A DNA stretch of 64,000 bases from Aphanomyces cochlioides. Its lineage: Eukaryota > Oomycota > Saprolegniomycetes > Saprolegniales > Verrucalvaceae. Below, piece after piece: positions 53,704 to 64,000 of this stretch. The translations under genes were made by a program, and so were the position numbers. A model generated the notes under the pieces. It did no database searches and was not told where the DNA came from. It saw only the letters and a program-made list of their open reading frames with translations. Every line of letters starts with the position of its first letter. Position 1 is the first letter of the stretch. The DNA lies in contig JAHQRK010000013.1 of NCBI GenBank assembly GCA_019828595.1, positions 651,501 through 715,500 of the forward strand, written 5' to 3'.

Positions 53704-54903
53704 ATGGTCAACCAAGCCAAGAACGAAGCGCTCAAGGCCGTCAAGCAAGAGTCGCTTGAAGAAAAGTTGCCACTCAACGGCGGCTCGGGCGAAGAAGCCC
53801 ATGCCACCAACGATTTCCAAGCCTTCAAGGACATCGTGACTGGTTCAGCCATCAACTGGCTCCTCCTCGTTGCTCCTTTTGCCGTCTGGGCTTACTTGGG
53901 CAAGTGGGGCGCCGTCTGGGTCTTCTCGCTCAACTTTTTGGCCATGATGCCTTTTGCCAACATCCTCGGTGAAGCCACAGAAGCTTTGGCTGAACACACC
54001 GGCGACACCATTGGCGGTTTGGTCAATGCCTCGTTCGGTAACGCTGTCGAAATCATCATTGCGATTTTCGCCCTCAAGTCTGGTGAAATCGAACTTGTCC
54101 AATCGTCCTTGATTGGTTCCATGTTGAGCAACCTTCTCTTGGTCTTGGGTATGTGCTTCATTTCGGGCCATTTAGGCGGTGCCAAGGAATCTGAATTCAA
54201 CGGTGTCGGTGCCTCCATCAACATGAGCTTGCTCTTCGTCGCTTCGTTCGCCATGTTGATTCCTTCCTACTACGCTCAATCCCGCTCGGGCGTTGTGTCG
54301 GACCAAGCCATTGAAATCGCTGTCTTGAGCTTGTCTCGCTTGTCAGCTATCTTCTTGGTGCTCATGTACGCCCAACTCATGTTTTTCCAATTGGTGACCC
54401 ACAAGGCAAGCGAATTGGGCGGTGAAGGCCACCGTCCTGCTATCTCGATGCTTGGTGCTACTATTGTCTTGCTCGTCGCCACTGTCGCCGTTGCTTTCTT
54501 GTCTGAATACTTGGTCAGCTCTGTCGATGAATTGACCTCCACTTCGGGTATCCCCAAGGCTTTCATTGGTATTGTTGTCTTGCCAATTGTCGGCAATGCC
54601 GTCGAACACATCACCGCTTTGAAGGTGGCTTACAAGAACAACATGGAATTGGCCATGGGTGTTGCTGTCGGCTCTGCCACTCAAATCTCCCTCTTCGTTG
54701 TGCCTGTGTGCGTCATTGCTGGCTGGATCATGAACGTCAACATGACCCTTGCTTTCAACACTTTTGAAGCCTTGACCTACATCTTCTCGACTTTGATTGT
54801 CTACGTGATTGTCGCTGATGGCAAGTCCAACTGGTTGGAAGGCAGCATGCTCCTCACGTTGTATGTCTTGGTCGGCTTGGCTTTGCTGGAAATCACCATC
54901 TAA
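53704..54903 (+). CDS. Vacuolar-type Ca2+/H+ exchanger (CAX family)
   Basis: 399 aa, single exon. It exchanges cytosolic Ca2+ for protons across the vacuolar or a related membrane. Both alpha-repeats that form the ion path are present: GNAVEI at 112-117 and GNAVEH at 297-302, each within a hydrophobic helix and with the conserved Glu. An acidic helix region and about 11 membrane segments follow the usual CAX plan, and GSATQISLFVVPVCV matches the second c-repeat region. The N-terminus (about 40 residues) is hydrophilic and could be regulatory. Codon use is strongly biased to C-ending codons, suggesting high expression. The ATG follows an initiator-like promoter. Length is normal for fungal VCX1 or plant CAX proteins. 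Confidence 0.93.
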   Translation: MVNQAKNEALKAVKQESLEEKLPLNGGSGEEAHATNDFQAFKDIVTGSAINWLLLVAPFAVWAYLGKWGAVWVFSLNFLAMMPFANILGEATEALAEHTGDTIGGLVNASFGNAVEIIIAIFALKSGEIELVQSSLIGSMLSNLLLVLGMCFISGHLGGAKESEFNGVGASINMSLLFVASFAMLIPSYYAQSRSGVVSDQAIEIAVLSLSRLSAIFLVLMYAQLMFFQLVTHKASELGGEGHRPAISMLGATIVLLVATVAVAFLSEYLVSSVDELTSTSGIPKAFIGIVVLPIVGNAVEHITALKVAYKNNMELAMGVAVGSATQISLFVVPVCVIAGWIMNVNMTLAFNTFEALTYIFSTLIVYVIVADGKSNWLEGSMLLTLYVLVGLALLEITI

Positions 54904-55909
54904 GCTGACGGCTGTAATGAATTTGCGTTCTATTTTTGAAACAGCCTCGAGGATAACAACCACTATACGCTCTTCACACATACAAAAAACAAGGTAAATA
55001 CTGAAATATTGTATGGATGTTTGCAAACCAAATACAGTATAGATATCTTGAGCCTCTCGAATTTTGGGTGGTTAGCTGCCACCCAAAATTCGACGTAAGC
55101 GCGATGACTCATCGCGCTGACTCATAGGATATATCCCTCTTTGTAGAACTGTTGCCATAGCGCCACGGCAATCAGAGGCTGCGCCATCAAAGCGAAGAGA
55201 AATCGCCCCTGATCCTTCGGTGTACTGAGAGTTGAGCGTGCAAGGCTAAACGAAATTGCTTCCTGATGCAGCAGAAGTTGGTGGGTGAAACTTTTCGCCC
55301 CATGTCCATAAATAAGCTTTGGTCGCTTTGGTCACCCGTTGAATATGTGCACTAAATTACAGTGTATCTGATTGGATGAAATATTGTTCAAGTAATCTTT
55401 GATTGGCTAAAACACTTAAATGTGAGTTTTCGGCTTTGTCTTTTCAAGGAAATTGCAACAAGAATTATCCAACTATCAAGAATGGCCTACTCGTTGCTGT
55501 CATCAATGGAGGGTATTTATCAGATTTTACAACTTCATGGCGGCTTATTTGATTTCATGGTTGGCGACTTCAGGAGCATGATTCTTGGCTGCCAATTCGA
55601 TGTGCACGGGTAAGGCTGGAAATCGTTAGACAATAATATCATTACAGTGCAACCTCTTCTTTACAAATTTAACGTCCAGGTCTTGTACATTGCTACATCG
55701 ACGACCTTTTCAGTAAAGGCGGCAATCGTGATCGACAGAGTCTTGATTGCGATTGCATCTCTAGACGATGGAATTGGATCGATGCAATGACATTACTTTG
55801 CTTGTTCAAATATTTTACTCATTTTTCGTCATATTTTCATACAATTTTATCAAGTATTTGTCGGATTTTACGAAAATTCACATTTTTGGATTTTGACACT
55901 CGATACGAG
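54904..55909. other. Intergenic, 1 kb
   Basis: Includes a local inverted repeat at about 55,057-55,094 (TTTTGGGTGG..GCTGCCACCCAAAA) and two ATTGG motifs near 55,370-55,410. No coding region supported. Confidence 0.45.
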
Positions 55910-56900
55910 ATGTCTGAGGAAGTCGCGCCGACGGGATTTTTGTCGAGCGGCGAGCATTTGGCCATCGGCGCTCTCTCGGGAATATTTGAGCTCCTCTGCC
56001 AGCAGCCTTTGCTCTACATAAAGAATTGTATCCAGGTACCGCCGACTCTGTCGTCATTCGCTCATAGTCTGACAGCAAAACCATCCAATTTCATTTCGCC
56101 CAACGGTCCTTTATCGCGGCGTCGGCATCATGAGTGCATCCATGGCTCCAGTCACGGGCGTGCAATTTGCTGTGGACGGAACGCTCAGCTCTTATTTGTA
56201 CAAGACCAACAACGTCACCCCGAGTGATGCCACTCGCATAGGAACCGCCGCAAGTGCTGGGGCATGCTCGTCCTTTTTGAGCTCCCCCGCTGAACTTGTC
56301 ATGACTCTGCAGCAAAGGACGGGGCATTCGTTAGTGCAAACGACTAGTGTACATCCTGATTCCTTATTTCTCGACTGACGTGATTGTATCTAGGATGTAG
56401 TCCAGAAACATGGTTTTACCCGCCTTTTTGTCGGCATTCCCCTGACAATGACCCGAGAAATTGTCTGGTGTGCCAGTTTTCTTGCGCTTGGCCCAGTCTT
56501 CAGTGAAAAACTCCATGACGGACTACCAGGAACGTTTGGTGATCGAAATACAGCTTCGATTTCTCAACGAACTGCTACTTCTCTCATCGGTGGGTGTAGC
56601 TTTCCTCATCACTCTGACAAATTTCTTTCAATAGGAAGCGTTGGAGCTGGTCTAGTGGCTGTTTTCGCAACACAGCCTGTTGACACAATCAAGACAATCG
56701 TTCAAGGCAAAGGTTTGGAGGCCACACCAGCATCTGCCGTGGCTGAATTCCGAACCCTATTCAACGGCGGTGGGATCAAAGCACTGTACAAAGGTACTAT
56801 TCCACGTGGCGTCCGTCTCGTCGGTGCAGTCTTTATCTTGAGCGAAACCAAGAAGGTCTTGGAGGATCAAGCGTACAAGCTCAAAGGCTTGCGAAAATAG
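55910..56900 (+). CDS. Mitochondrial carrier family (SLC25) protein
   Basis: 286 aa from four exons: 55910-56035, 56076-56348, 56394-56589, 56635-56900. Introns are 40, 45 and 45 nt with GT..AG borders and consistent phases. Three repeats of about 95 residues are recognisable by their signatures: a degenerate first (QPLLYIKN), SPAELVMTLQ in the second and a canonical QPVDTIKTIVQG in the third. Six membrane helices are expected in the mitochondrial inner membrane. The third repeat resembles tricarboxylate/oxoglutarate-type carriers (GGGIKALYKGTIPRGVRL), but the substrate cannot be fixed. A longer open frame upstream from 55787 is AT-rich non-coding sequence. Confidence 0.87.
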
Positions 56901-57704
56901 AGACAAACGAACGATCTCACTTTAGAAAAAACAAAAGAACGATCGTAAATGTTAGAGTTGAAGGGCTTCGTATCGATATAAAAGGGACAAAGGTTCTTCG
57001 GCATACTCTCGACTGACTTCACGACATATCTGCAGTCTATCGGACTCGCAGTGAATAAAATCACTCAATCATTGGGTTCACGTCAGGAGGCTGGGTTAAC
57101 CCCATTACCTATCGTAGCCTGCTTTAGTATTTCCAAGGGATGCTTGTTGACGAAGAATACAATCCACGCCATCAAACTACATGAAGACCAGCCATAACCA
57201 AGATGTCATCTTGTGTAGTTGCGCTTGAAGCATGCTTGACTATGAGAGGAGTCAACAAGATATCCAAGAATTGAAAGCCAAAGAATTTCATCCTGTATTT
57301 TGGCAATCAAAACGATCGCACGATTTAAACGAACCGACAAGCGTATTTCAAACTACAAAAATCTCTCATCCCATACAAACACTGTGCAACTCACAGTGAA
57401 CGAGAGCATCCACGACGCTTTTATTCATTTTTCAAATTCTATTTCGAAATTTTTGACGATTTTTTGCACCTACAACTGTATACGTAATTTTTCATGCAGA
57501 ACCCAAATGGTTGCAATGAACATCCTTTAATTCCTGATACCATTCAAAATATAGTGCAAAAAGGTTTTTTCACATGGGTGAAAATACTCTATAACAATAT
57601 ATACTGTATTAATTAATAAAATCACATAATATAATGTTTTGACAGGTCCTTCATGTAAACAAAACTCTGTATATTAATATGAAGTGACTGGCTTGATTTC
57701 AAGA
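56901..57704. other. Intergenic, 0.8 kb
   Basis: AT-rich; no gene supported. The left end of the Tc1-like element downstream should lie here (probably after 57,500), but I could not match its terminal repeats. Confidence 0.4.
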
Positions 57705-59139
57705 ATGACCCCCACTGACTACGATGCCATACTTGACTTCGTGGCGAAGTCTCGTCCTTCTGCTTTAACCCTCGGCGAACGGCTTGATATATTGCGCCTC
57801 CAAGCACACTTTCGGCGTGAAAAACTTCCGAATCCATCCGGCCACATTGCAAAGATTTTGGGCCGTGGAATCAAGACAGTGCAGTCTGTATGGTCGGACT
57901 ATCTAGCCCAGCAAGACGTGCTTGTTGCCCTCCCGCCCGCCAATCGAAAAAACCATAGCTCGTGCATTCCAAACACTAAGCAAGTCATGCAACAGGTTCT
58001 TGAATTTGTGAGAATAAGAAGGCTAAACCAGGAACGCGTCGTGGCCAAAGATGTCCTGTCGATGCTGGCTGACAGAGGGCACGTTTCATTTGATCCGCAC
58101 AACGAAAAAGACGCATCAGCGGCTCTCCGTGCAACTCAAGCTTATCTCCTGAAGCATGGTTTCTAAGGAGGAGCTCAAAGTGGCTCGAATGGATTGAGCA
58201 AAGACATCATCGTCAAACGAGATAGGTATACTACAATTATAAAGCTTTGATAATATAGTGTAGATATGTACATTTCATCGGGAAATCCATCATAGATGTG
58301 CCCAAGAGAACTATAGTCTACTTAGACGAATCATTCATACATCATCACTATTATCGGCACAATGATAGCATCTATCATCCCAATGACGACAATTCTCTCG
58401 CTCGCAAGCTTAAACACAAAGGAAGACGATTATGCTTCATTGCTGGGATTGTCGAAGACGGACCTGAAAATTCATGTTTGGTGGGATTGGAAATGTTTGA
58501 AGGAGGCCGGAAACAACCAAAAGACTATCATGGCATGTTTACGCATGATTTCTTTGTTGCATGGTTTGAATCTGTACTGGACGAGTTGGAAGTCTAAACA
58601 AGCACAATGTCATATTCGTCATGGACAATGCAAAATATCACCGAAAGAAGCCATGTGGTACTCCCAATGGGTCTATGAAGAAAACTGATATGATTGATGC
58701 TTGTACGTCGTATGGTCTTGCCGTCGATCCCAGATCATCTAAGGCTGTCGTTTGGAACACCCTCAAGAGCTACTTGGACTTGAATGTTAAGCCCGAGATT
58801 GAGACCATGGCCATACATCGCAATCATTCGGTGGCTTGGACGCCACCATATCATTCCGATATGCAACCTATCGAGCTTGTTTGGTCAGACGTCAAGGGAA
58901 AAGTCGGACGTCAATACACTGCAGAAACGACATTCGAGGATGTCCGACGCCGTCTTGAACAAGCCTTCGATACTCTTTCAAGTCAAACCATCTACAATTG
59001 TATTGCTCATACAGAGAAGAAAATTGCCGAGATGAACAAGTACCTGGAAGATCTTGACGCGGCTGATGAACCTGTGTCTGATGGCGAAGATTGGAGTGGA
59101 AGTGAGATCACCTCCGATGACGAACCTGAAAGTTTATAG
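57705..59139 (+). pseudogene. Tc1/IS630-like DDE transposase, frameshifted
   Basis: Three plus-strand frames read as one transposase. 57705-58166 is an N-terminal helix-turn-helix region (AKILGRGIKTVQSVWSDYL). 58,298-58,597 has the first catalytic Asp (TIVYLDESFIH). 58,621-59,139 has the second Asp (FVMDNAKYH) and the third acidic residue in YHSDMQPIELVWSDVKG. Frame breaks lie between 58,166 and 58,298 and near 58,600. The E as third residue (DDE) fits the Tc1/IS630 group. An acidic tail ends the protein. It cannot make an active enzyme unless the breaks are sequencing errors or introns. Terminal repeats not located. Confidence 0.8.
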
Positions 59140-59321
59140 ATTTTTAAATTTATATTTTTGATCATACAATTATGAAGGTTTTCTTTTTATACAACAGCTG
59201 TACGATGCTCTCCTGAACATTGTGAAAGCTGATATATTTTTTTAATAAAATAAAAAGCGTCGTGGATGCTCTCGACCACTGTCAATTGAAATTTAAGATA
59301 TATATATATAAAGGTCGAGGC

Positions 59322-60824
59322 TTAGGCCACAGCGACGGGCTGGAACTTGAATTGGAATTGGCTCGGACTCGTCTCGACGAGCACGGGGCGTCGCGTCGTG
59401 CGGCAAAGCGCTTTGAGCCATCGATCGTGCTGCAAATCTCGGTCTTCGATCGCATAATCGACGCGGAATCGCCACTCGCGGTTGTCTTTCAAGCGGAATG
59501 TCCATTCATTGCCATCGTCAAGCATTTGCTGAATCGTTGCAAGGGGAATGATCGCTGTCGCTTTGCCTTGGGCCTTGTCTTCTGGCGTATAGACGACCAT
59601 TCGATCAGTGAACAAAGTTGCAAACATGGATTGAAACACGGGCGTCGGTTGAAACCATTTCTTTGGGTCGAGCGGCGCCAAGACTTGCAAATCGCCAACA
59701 AATTTGACATTTGGGCACGTCTCCAATGCAAATGTGATCGAACCTTGGCCAGCCATGTGCTTGTCGCCAAATTGCATCGGGGTACCATCAGGTTGCTCTG
59801 GGATGTACATTAAAGGACCCAGTGGAATTTTGGTCACTGTTTCCTTGATGGAATCAAGCGGCACGATCTAAAATGATGATGTTAGAACTAGTAGAGGAAT
59901 TCTCGATGTACCACTTGGCCAAGAAAGTCTGGATTCGAGCCAAAGTCATAGTCGAGAACTGTGAGGCAGAGTGTTGCGTTACGCTTAACGCCTGGAAGTA
60001 AGATGCGTTGGTCCCATTGAGGTTCCAGAGTCTTAAATGCAATCTCGCTTTTGATTGTCTGTGTGTTCGCGCGGTGTTTGCCTTCAAAGCACGTGACCAA
60101 GACGTAAGGGTCGCTTGCTCCATTCCAATCAGCGGCTCGGAGATTACTACCATGAAGCACTACGAGAATCGCAGGTCAGAGAAAAGTCCGAGGCATTAAA
60201 TAACTTACGGTGGATGTACATTGGATGATCTCTCAGTGAAAGCAGCGACTTAAACTTGCGCGCGGCACGTTTGACCGATTGAGCCAGTCGAATGAGCTTG
60301 AGCATGGATTCAAGTGGTGGCAACACGTCTACTGGCTCTGGCCCTGCTGCGATAGCCACTTCCTCGGCCGGTTCTTCCTTTTGGACTTCATCAGGAGTTG
60401 CTTCCTCTGTAAGTTCGCCCTCTTGGACTTCTTCAGGAGCTGCTTCCTCGGTGGTCAGCCCTGGAAAAATGTTCGTCGGCTCTTTACGACGTGTCTCGAT
60501 AGCGGAAGCGTACAGCGAGTTTTGCTCAGCCACAATTTCGCTCCATCCTATGCAATCATTAAGCAAGCAGCTTGGATTACGTATATTACCATGAGTAGAC
60601 CATGTTGGTGTCATCTTTTGTGAGTGCAAGATGTCTTGCCACAACGCTGATCCGAATGTGGCTTGAATCGCTCCATCAAGCTTCCAAACAAACTCTGGAG
60701 AGTACAGCGACGAGAGCGGCGCCTGTGGCTTGACATCAGCAGCGTCTAGAATGCCTTCTTCAATGCAGTCCCGCGTCAAGCCGCGCGTGAGCATGCGGAA
60801 TTGGCGCCGGTCGACTGCTGCCAT
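59322..60824 (-). CDS. C2 and PH domain protein, four exons
   Basis: 455 aa from exons 60824-60590, 60547-60209, 60159-59912 and 59867-59322; introns of 42, 49 and 44 nt with GT..AG borders and continuous frame. The first 150 residues are unassigned and include two repeated acidic segments (EEVQEGELTEEATPDEVQKEE). Then comes a C2 domain beginning in MYIHLLHGSNL, with NGASDPYVLV, EPQWDQ and LDYDFGSNPDFLGQV; Asp residues suited to Ca2+ are present. The C-terminal 110 residues look like a PH domain (LFTDRMVVYTPEDK..WTFRLKDNREWRFRVDY..DRWLKALC). Likely a peripheral membrane protein binding phospholipids, perhaps in Ca2+-dependent signalling or trafficking. Confidence 0.82.
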
Positions 60825-62011
60825 CTTCGCTTGCGATCTTCTTGTTCAAAACGAAACTGACAACAATGGGATTGGATGGATTTTAAAAAATGAAAAAATA
60901 AAAACATTTTTTACATGTGTTTGCTTGAATTAGCTTGAAAAATACTTTTTCTCAGCCTTTCAAGCACGAATAAAAATGGCAATTTTATTTTAGCCAATGA
61001 AAGGAGGTTATGGCTGAAATGGACGAACATTTCATAAACGTGAGCATTTGATTGGCTATCTAAATTGAAGTTAAAGTTTATGCTGGTGGAGGTCATACAC
61101 GAGCTGCTCCAGCAGTTTCTTCTAAACGCAATCAACGATATGAAATAATATTGACAGTGAAAAATGGCTAACGATCATTATTAGTAGTCCTGTATAGTAA
61201 CTCATTTGAATGGTTTATACTATTAATAATAATTGAGAAAGTGAATAATAATTCAAGAGAAAATGTTATATCCAGTAGAAAAAAACTGATGAACGAGGAG
61301 TATTCTATAAATTACTGTATTTGATTTGTTAAGATTTAAGAAATTTTAGCCAATAGTCGTCGTGTCTTCGAAAAGCTAAGCGAGAATCCACTGCGTGTTC
61401 GCTTTATCATGGAGGATTTTTATTCTTAAGCAATTCACCTCCACATAAGAGATATTCTCACACAGGCCAAAGCGACAATTGTTCTCTGGGTGTTCGGTTC
61501 TTTGTCTATTCCCACTTTACCGACACTGGCAAATGGGTTGAAGATAAATGTTATAAGCACGATAAATTTGTCCACAAAATTGACAAGTTTGCGGGAGGGT
61601 GTTGAATTGTGTTGATCTAAACGAATTCGACAGCAGTTACTCCATAAGACCATTTATAGCCCGTATTTTACTGTGTTAAGTTGTGTCGGGAAAAAATGAC
61701 CAAGAGACTGTTTCCGTTATCATTAAAAGATGCCTCTTGAGCTCTTTGATGGCGAGTCATGATTTATGGAGTTTCATGTTTTATTCATAAAGCAAACTTT
61801 ATTTTGACTATTAAGAATAATCTTTTAATCCTATGTTAGTCGTTTCGTTGTCGTCGTGGCTTGGAGTTCCAAGATCCATCTGTTTCATTTTTCTGACTCG
61901 ATTTTTGATCCAATTAAATCACACTATTGATTATAAACGTATTTTAAATGTTGAAATACTTATTTAAAATGTATTTCAAATATTCCATGGTACCTTTTCA
62001 CACACTTGATC
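60825..62011. other. Intergenic, 1.2 kb
   Basis: AT-rich with ATTGG/CCAAT motifs at 60,990, 61,050 and 61,350. No coding frame of interest and no RNA gene seen. Confidence 0.45.
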
Positions 62012-62773
62012 ATGATGCGCAAGCTGGCGGTGCTTCCGCTGGTCTTGACAGTCCTGCTTGGTGTCGTCTCGGCGCAAGACGACGTCTGCGATGCACCAGC
62101 CTGTGTAGTCTACGTCGCGAATTCCCCTTATACTTGCCTGCGCTCGTTGTACGATTGTGGCTCTTGTATCCTGTCCTCGTCGAGCGGATCGCAATATATC
62201 TGTTCGACTGCACTCGACTGCTCTCGAGGCACACTCTGTAGAAGCAACAACCCGCTCTTCCCGATGCTAACACCACGTCCAACATTGCTGACGCCGCCAA
62301 TTACAACATCGCAGCGTCCTGCAACCACCACAACTACAACAATTGCGTCTACACCACCTCCAACGACGACCCTAATACCCACTGTGACACCGACCACGAC
62401 AACAGTACCATCTTCAACGGCATCAGCGCCAACGCCAACTAGTTCGTCAAGCAACATGACAGCCATCGCGGTCGGTGTCTCCTGTAGCATTGCTGTCGTT
62501 GTCGCGGCTGGCGGTCTGTTCTTCTTGTGGAAGAGGAAACAATCTTCGCGAGAAACGGAAGCCAAAGATATGGAAACACTCAATCGAGACGAATACGATG
62601 GTGGTGAATTGCACGCTGATGCCGCACTCTTCAATACCTTTGGCCATCGATCATTAGCCATGAGTAGTACGTCCGAGCCGGACGCAATGTGGTGGAACGC
62701 TCCGCCGACGAATCATCCATCCACGTCGTCCCTGGCATCGCCCCAGAAATCGCATGCGAGTAGCGCTGTGTAA
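62012..62773 (+). CDS. Type I membrane protein with Cys-rich head and Thr/Pro mucin-like stalk
   Basis: 253 aa. Signal peptide 1-21 (MRKLAVLPLVLTVLLGVVSA). Cys-rich ectodomain 26-77 with eight or more cysteines. Thr/Pro/Ser-rich stalk 85-148, likely O-glycosylated. Membrane helix about 150-173. Basic stop-transfer KRKQ, then a cytoplasmic tail of about 75 residues with an acidic patch. The layout equals that of the 41934-42704 protein, which suggests one family of oomycete surface proteins. No known ligand or enzyme domain; adhesion, wall sensing or surface protection are possible roles. Confidence 0.78.
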   Translation: MMRKLAVLPLVLTVLLGVVSAQDDVCDAPACVVYVANSPYTCLRSLYDCGSCILSSSSGSQYICSTALDCSRGTLCRSNNPLFPMLTPRPTLLTPPITTSQRPATTTTTTIASTPPPTTTLIPTVTPTTTTVPSSTASAPTPTSSSSNMTAIAVGVSCSIAVVVAAGGLFFLWKRKQSSRETEAKDMETLNRDEYDGGELHADAALFNTFGHRSLAMSSTSEPDAMWWNAPPTNHPSTSSLASPQKSHASSAV

Positions 62774-63011
62774 GCATACTTATTGAAAATACTGTTTATA
62801 ACTTTCACACATTTCAAATGTCTCCTGTCCATTGTGGTCAATGAAATCCTGTCTACGGAGCAATCAAGTGGGCATCACATACTCCAACTGCTCTGGTGAA
62901 TAAATCTCACATTTTTGAAATGTCCGGAGAATTTTGATTTTTTGCCGCTGTTGTCGAGACCGCGAGATCGATGAACAAACGAGTGAGAGAATAGATCGCA
63001 GAGTAAATAAT

Positions 63012-63602
63012 TCACATTGTTGAAATGTCTATCATGGTTGGGGTTTTGCCTAAACGAGTGGCGAGGTTCCACACGTCGAGCTCGTGGAAGAATCGACGGT
63101 AGCCCATACCGAATCGAACTTGGCGACTTGGAAGCGTCGCAAAATCTCGGCGCGAGAGTCCGTACTTGGCCACCGCATCCGTATATTGAATGTCTCGGAA
63201 TTGTGGCAATCGAACGCACTGTCGACATATGCGATATCGTTCAAGGCGGCCACGATACGTGATGCGAATGTCCGCCGATTCGAGTGCGCGGCAATTCGTA
63301 CACATTCGCTTGTGGAGGAATTGATAGACCACTCGACGAGGCTTTCTTAATCGGCGATGATGGCCAACGCGGCGGCTTTCGTGGCTCTGGAATCCAAACG
63401 ACAAGACTGAAGTCCAAAAGACACGAGAATAGTAGATAGAACGACACGTCAATGCAAGATGCAAATGGTCATGTATGTCTAAGAATCCAAGCACGGCATC
63501 CCACAGGATGTCGCTAGGCAAAACCACCAAGAAAGACGGCAAAGAGTCGTCGTCGTCCGCTCCGCTGTTGTAGCGTCGGCTATGTGGTCGTTTCGATGAC
63601 AT
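63012..63602 (-). CDS. F-box protein with CxxC pairs
   Basis: 196 aa from ATG 63602. Residues 27-66 form an F-box (LPSDILWDAVLGFLDIHDHLHLALTC), the SKP1-binding motif of SCF ubiquitin ligases. Downstream are two CxxC pairs (Cys101/104 and 126/129) that could bind zinc, followed by LPQFRDIQYTDAVAKYGLSRRDFATLPSR and a basic helical end. The last part resembles the XPA/kelch-like C-terminal segment seen in some F-box proteins of oomycetes, but I cannot name it. Probably a substrate adaptor for ubiquitination; substrate unknown. Single exon, normal start. Confidence 0.72.
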   Translation of the reverse strand: MSSKRPHSRRYNSGADDDDSLPSFLVVLPSDILWDAVLGFLDIHDHLHLALTCRSIYYSRVFWTSVLSFGFQSHESRRVGHHRRLRKPRRVVYQFLHKRMCTNCRALESADIRITYRGRLERYRICRQCVRLPQFRDIQYTDAVAKYGLSRRDFATLPSRQVRFGMGYRRFFHELDVWNLATRLGKTPTMIDISTM

Positions 63603-63874
63603 TTTGCATTTGCACCCAAGCCCGAACCGTCAAGCTAAAATTAGAAGGCTATAAATTTGCGACAGGTCGACTCCAAATTGGATCCGCAGCCTGCAAACAG
63701 CGGAAAAAATGCCAAGAAGGCAACCGAAGTCCAAATCGGCAGAGGAAACTTGTATATTATTATAAGCTCAAAAATATTCGTAAATTGCAAATATTAAAAT
63801 AACGAGATATTTTAGTTTGAATTTCAGTATTAGAATGGTCTTACAAAAGGGAGATTTCGCAAATGTATTCCGTG

Positions 63875-63914
63875 TCCGTGTCCGTGATAAGAGTGCCTCA
63901 ATCACGGACACGGA
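63875..63914. repeat. Perfect 14 bp hairpin with 12 nt loop
   Basis: 63875-63888 (TCCGTGTCCGTGAT) is the exact inverse complement of 63901-63914. The left arm is part of a CCGTGT tandem run. It lies in the AT-rich tail of the window with no gene nearby on the visible side. Function unknown; it could be a transposon terminus or a 3' end processing structure of a gene beyond the window. Confidence 0.6.
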
Positions 63915-64000
63915 AATATCGGTTTTGTAACGATTTCGCAGAACACTAATATAGATTCCGTGAGCGTTATTAACAAATGGAGTCATTTGCATCGATGCTA

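Overview
The window looks like nuclear DNA of an oomycete of the Saprolegniales, most likely Aphanomyces. The reasons are: genes with the oomycete initiator/flanking-promoter signature just upstream of the ATG; many introns of only about 38-57 nt; a family of Crinkler (CRN) proteins with a degenerate LxLFLAK-like element and a conserved HVLVVV junction; an expanded secreted trypsin family; and hAT, PIF/Harbinger and Tc1-type elements. The genus is an inference from gene content; no marker gene is present.

Layout. (1) 0.5-8.6 kb: three tandem secreted trypsin-like proteases. Copies 1 and 3 look intact. Copy 2 is broken by a hAT-like MITE in its signal peptide and by an in-frame deletion of the catalytic serine region. 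(2) 9.7-17.8 kb: a near-perfect 3.33 kb inverted repeat with a 1.465 kb spacer. Each arm carries one protease and one CRN gene in divergent orientation, and each arm has its own disabling lesions. (3) 16.8-31.4 kb: a head-to-tail CRN array with a 2,703 bp period (copies B-F). D and E are intact and the others are damaged. Copy C is split by a 2,448 bp tandem array of a 515 bp unit carrying initiator tRNA-Met genes (four full copies and one 3' fragment). Copy F is a chimera with a different 3' end. (4) 31.4-38 kb: a transposon-rich stretch upstream of a diverged intact CRN (copy G). Its 5' region has been invaded by a Harbinger remnant, a family of about 273 bp MITEs and a further terminal-inverted-repeat element.

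(5) 39.8-64 kb: ordinary gene-rich DNA. It holds a Cys/His-rich repeat protein, two single-pass membrane proteins, a decayed ankyrin-like gene, a CENP-B-like DNA-binding protein with an acidic repeat tail, an MFS transporter, a multi-exon AGC protein kinase, a vacuolar-type Ca2+/H+ exchanger, a mitochondrial carrier, a broken Tc1-like transposase, a C2-PH protein and an F-box protein.

How the parts relate: the left half is a fast-evolving effector region (secreted proteases and CRN host-directed proteins) shaped by tandem and inverted duplication and by transposon insertion. The right half is housekeeping or regulatory and has no tandem duplication. Coordinates of duplicated blocks agree arithmetically (for example 5,156 - 2,703 = 2,453 = tRNA array plus a 5 bp duplication), which supports the repeat boundaries given. 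Intron positions were read by eye from GT..AG borders and frame continuity.
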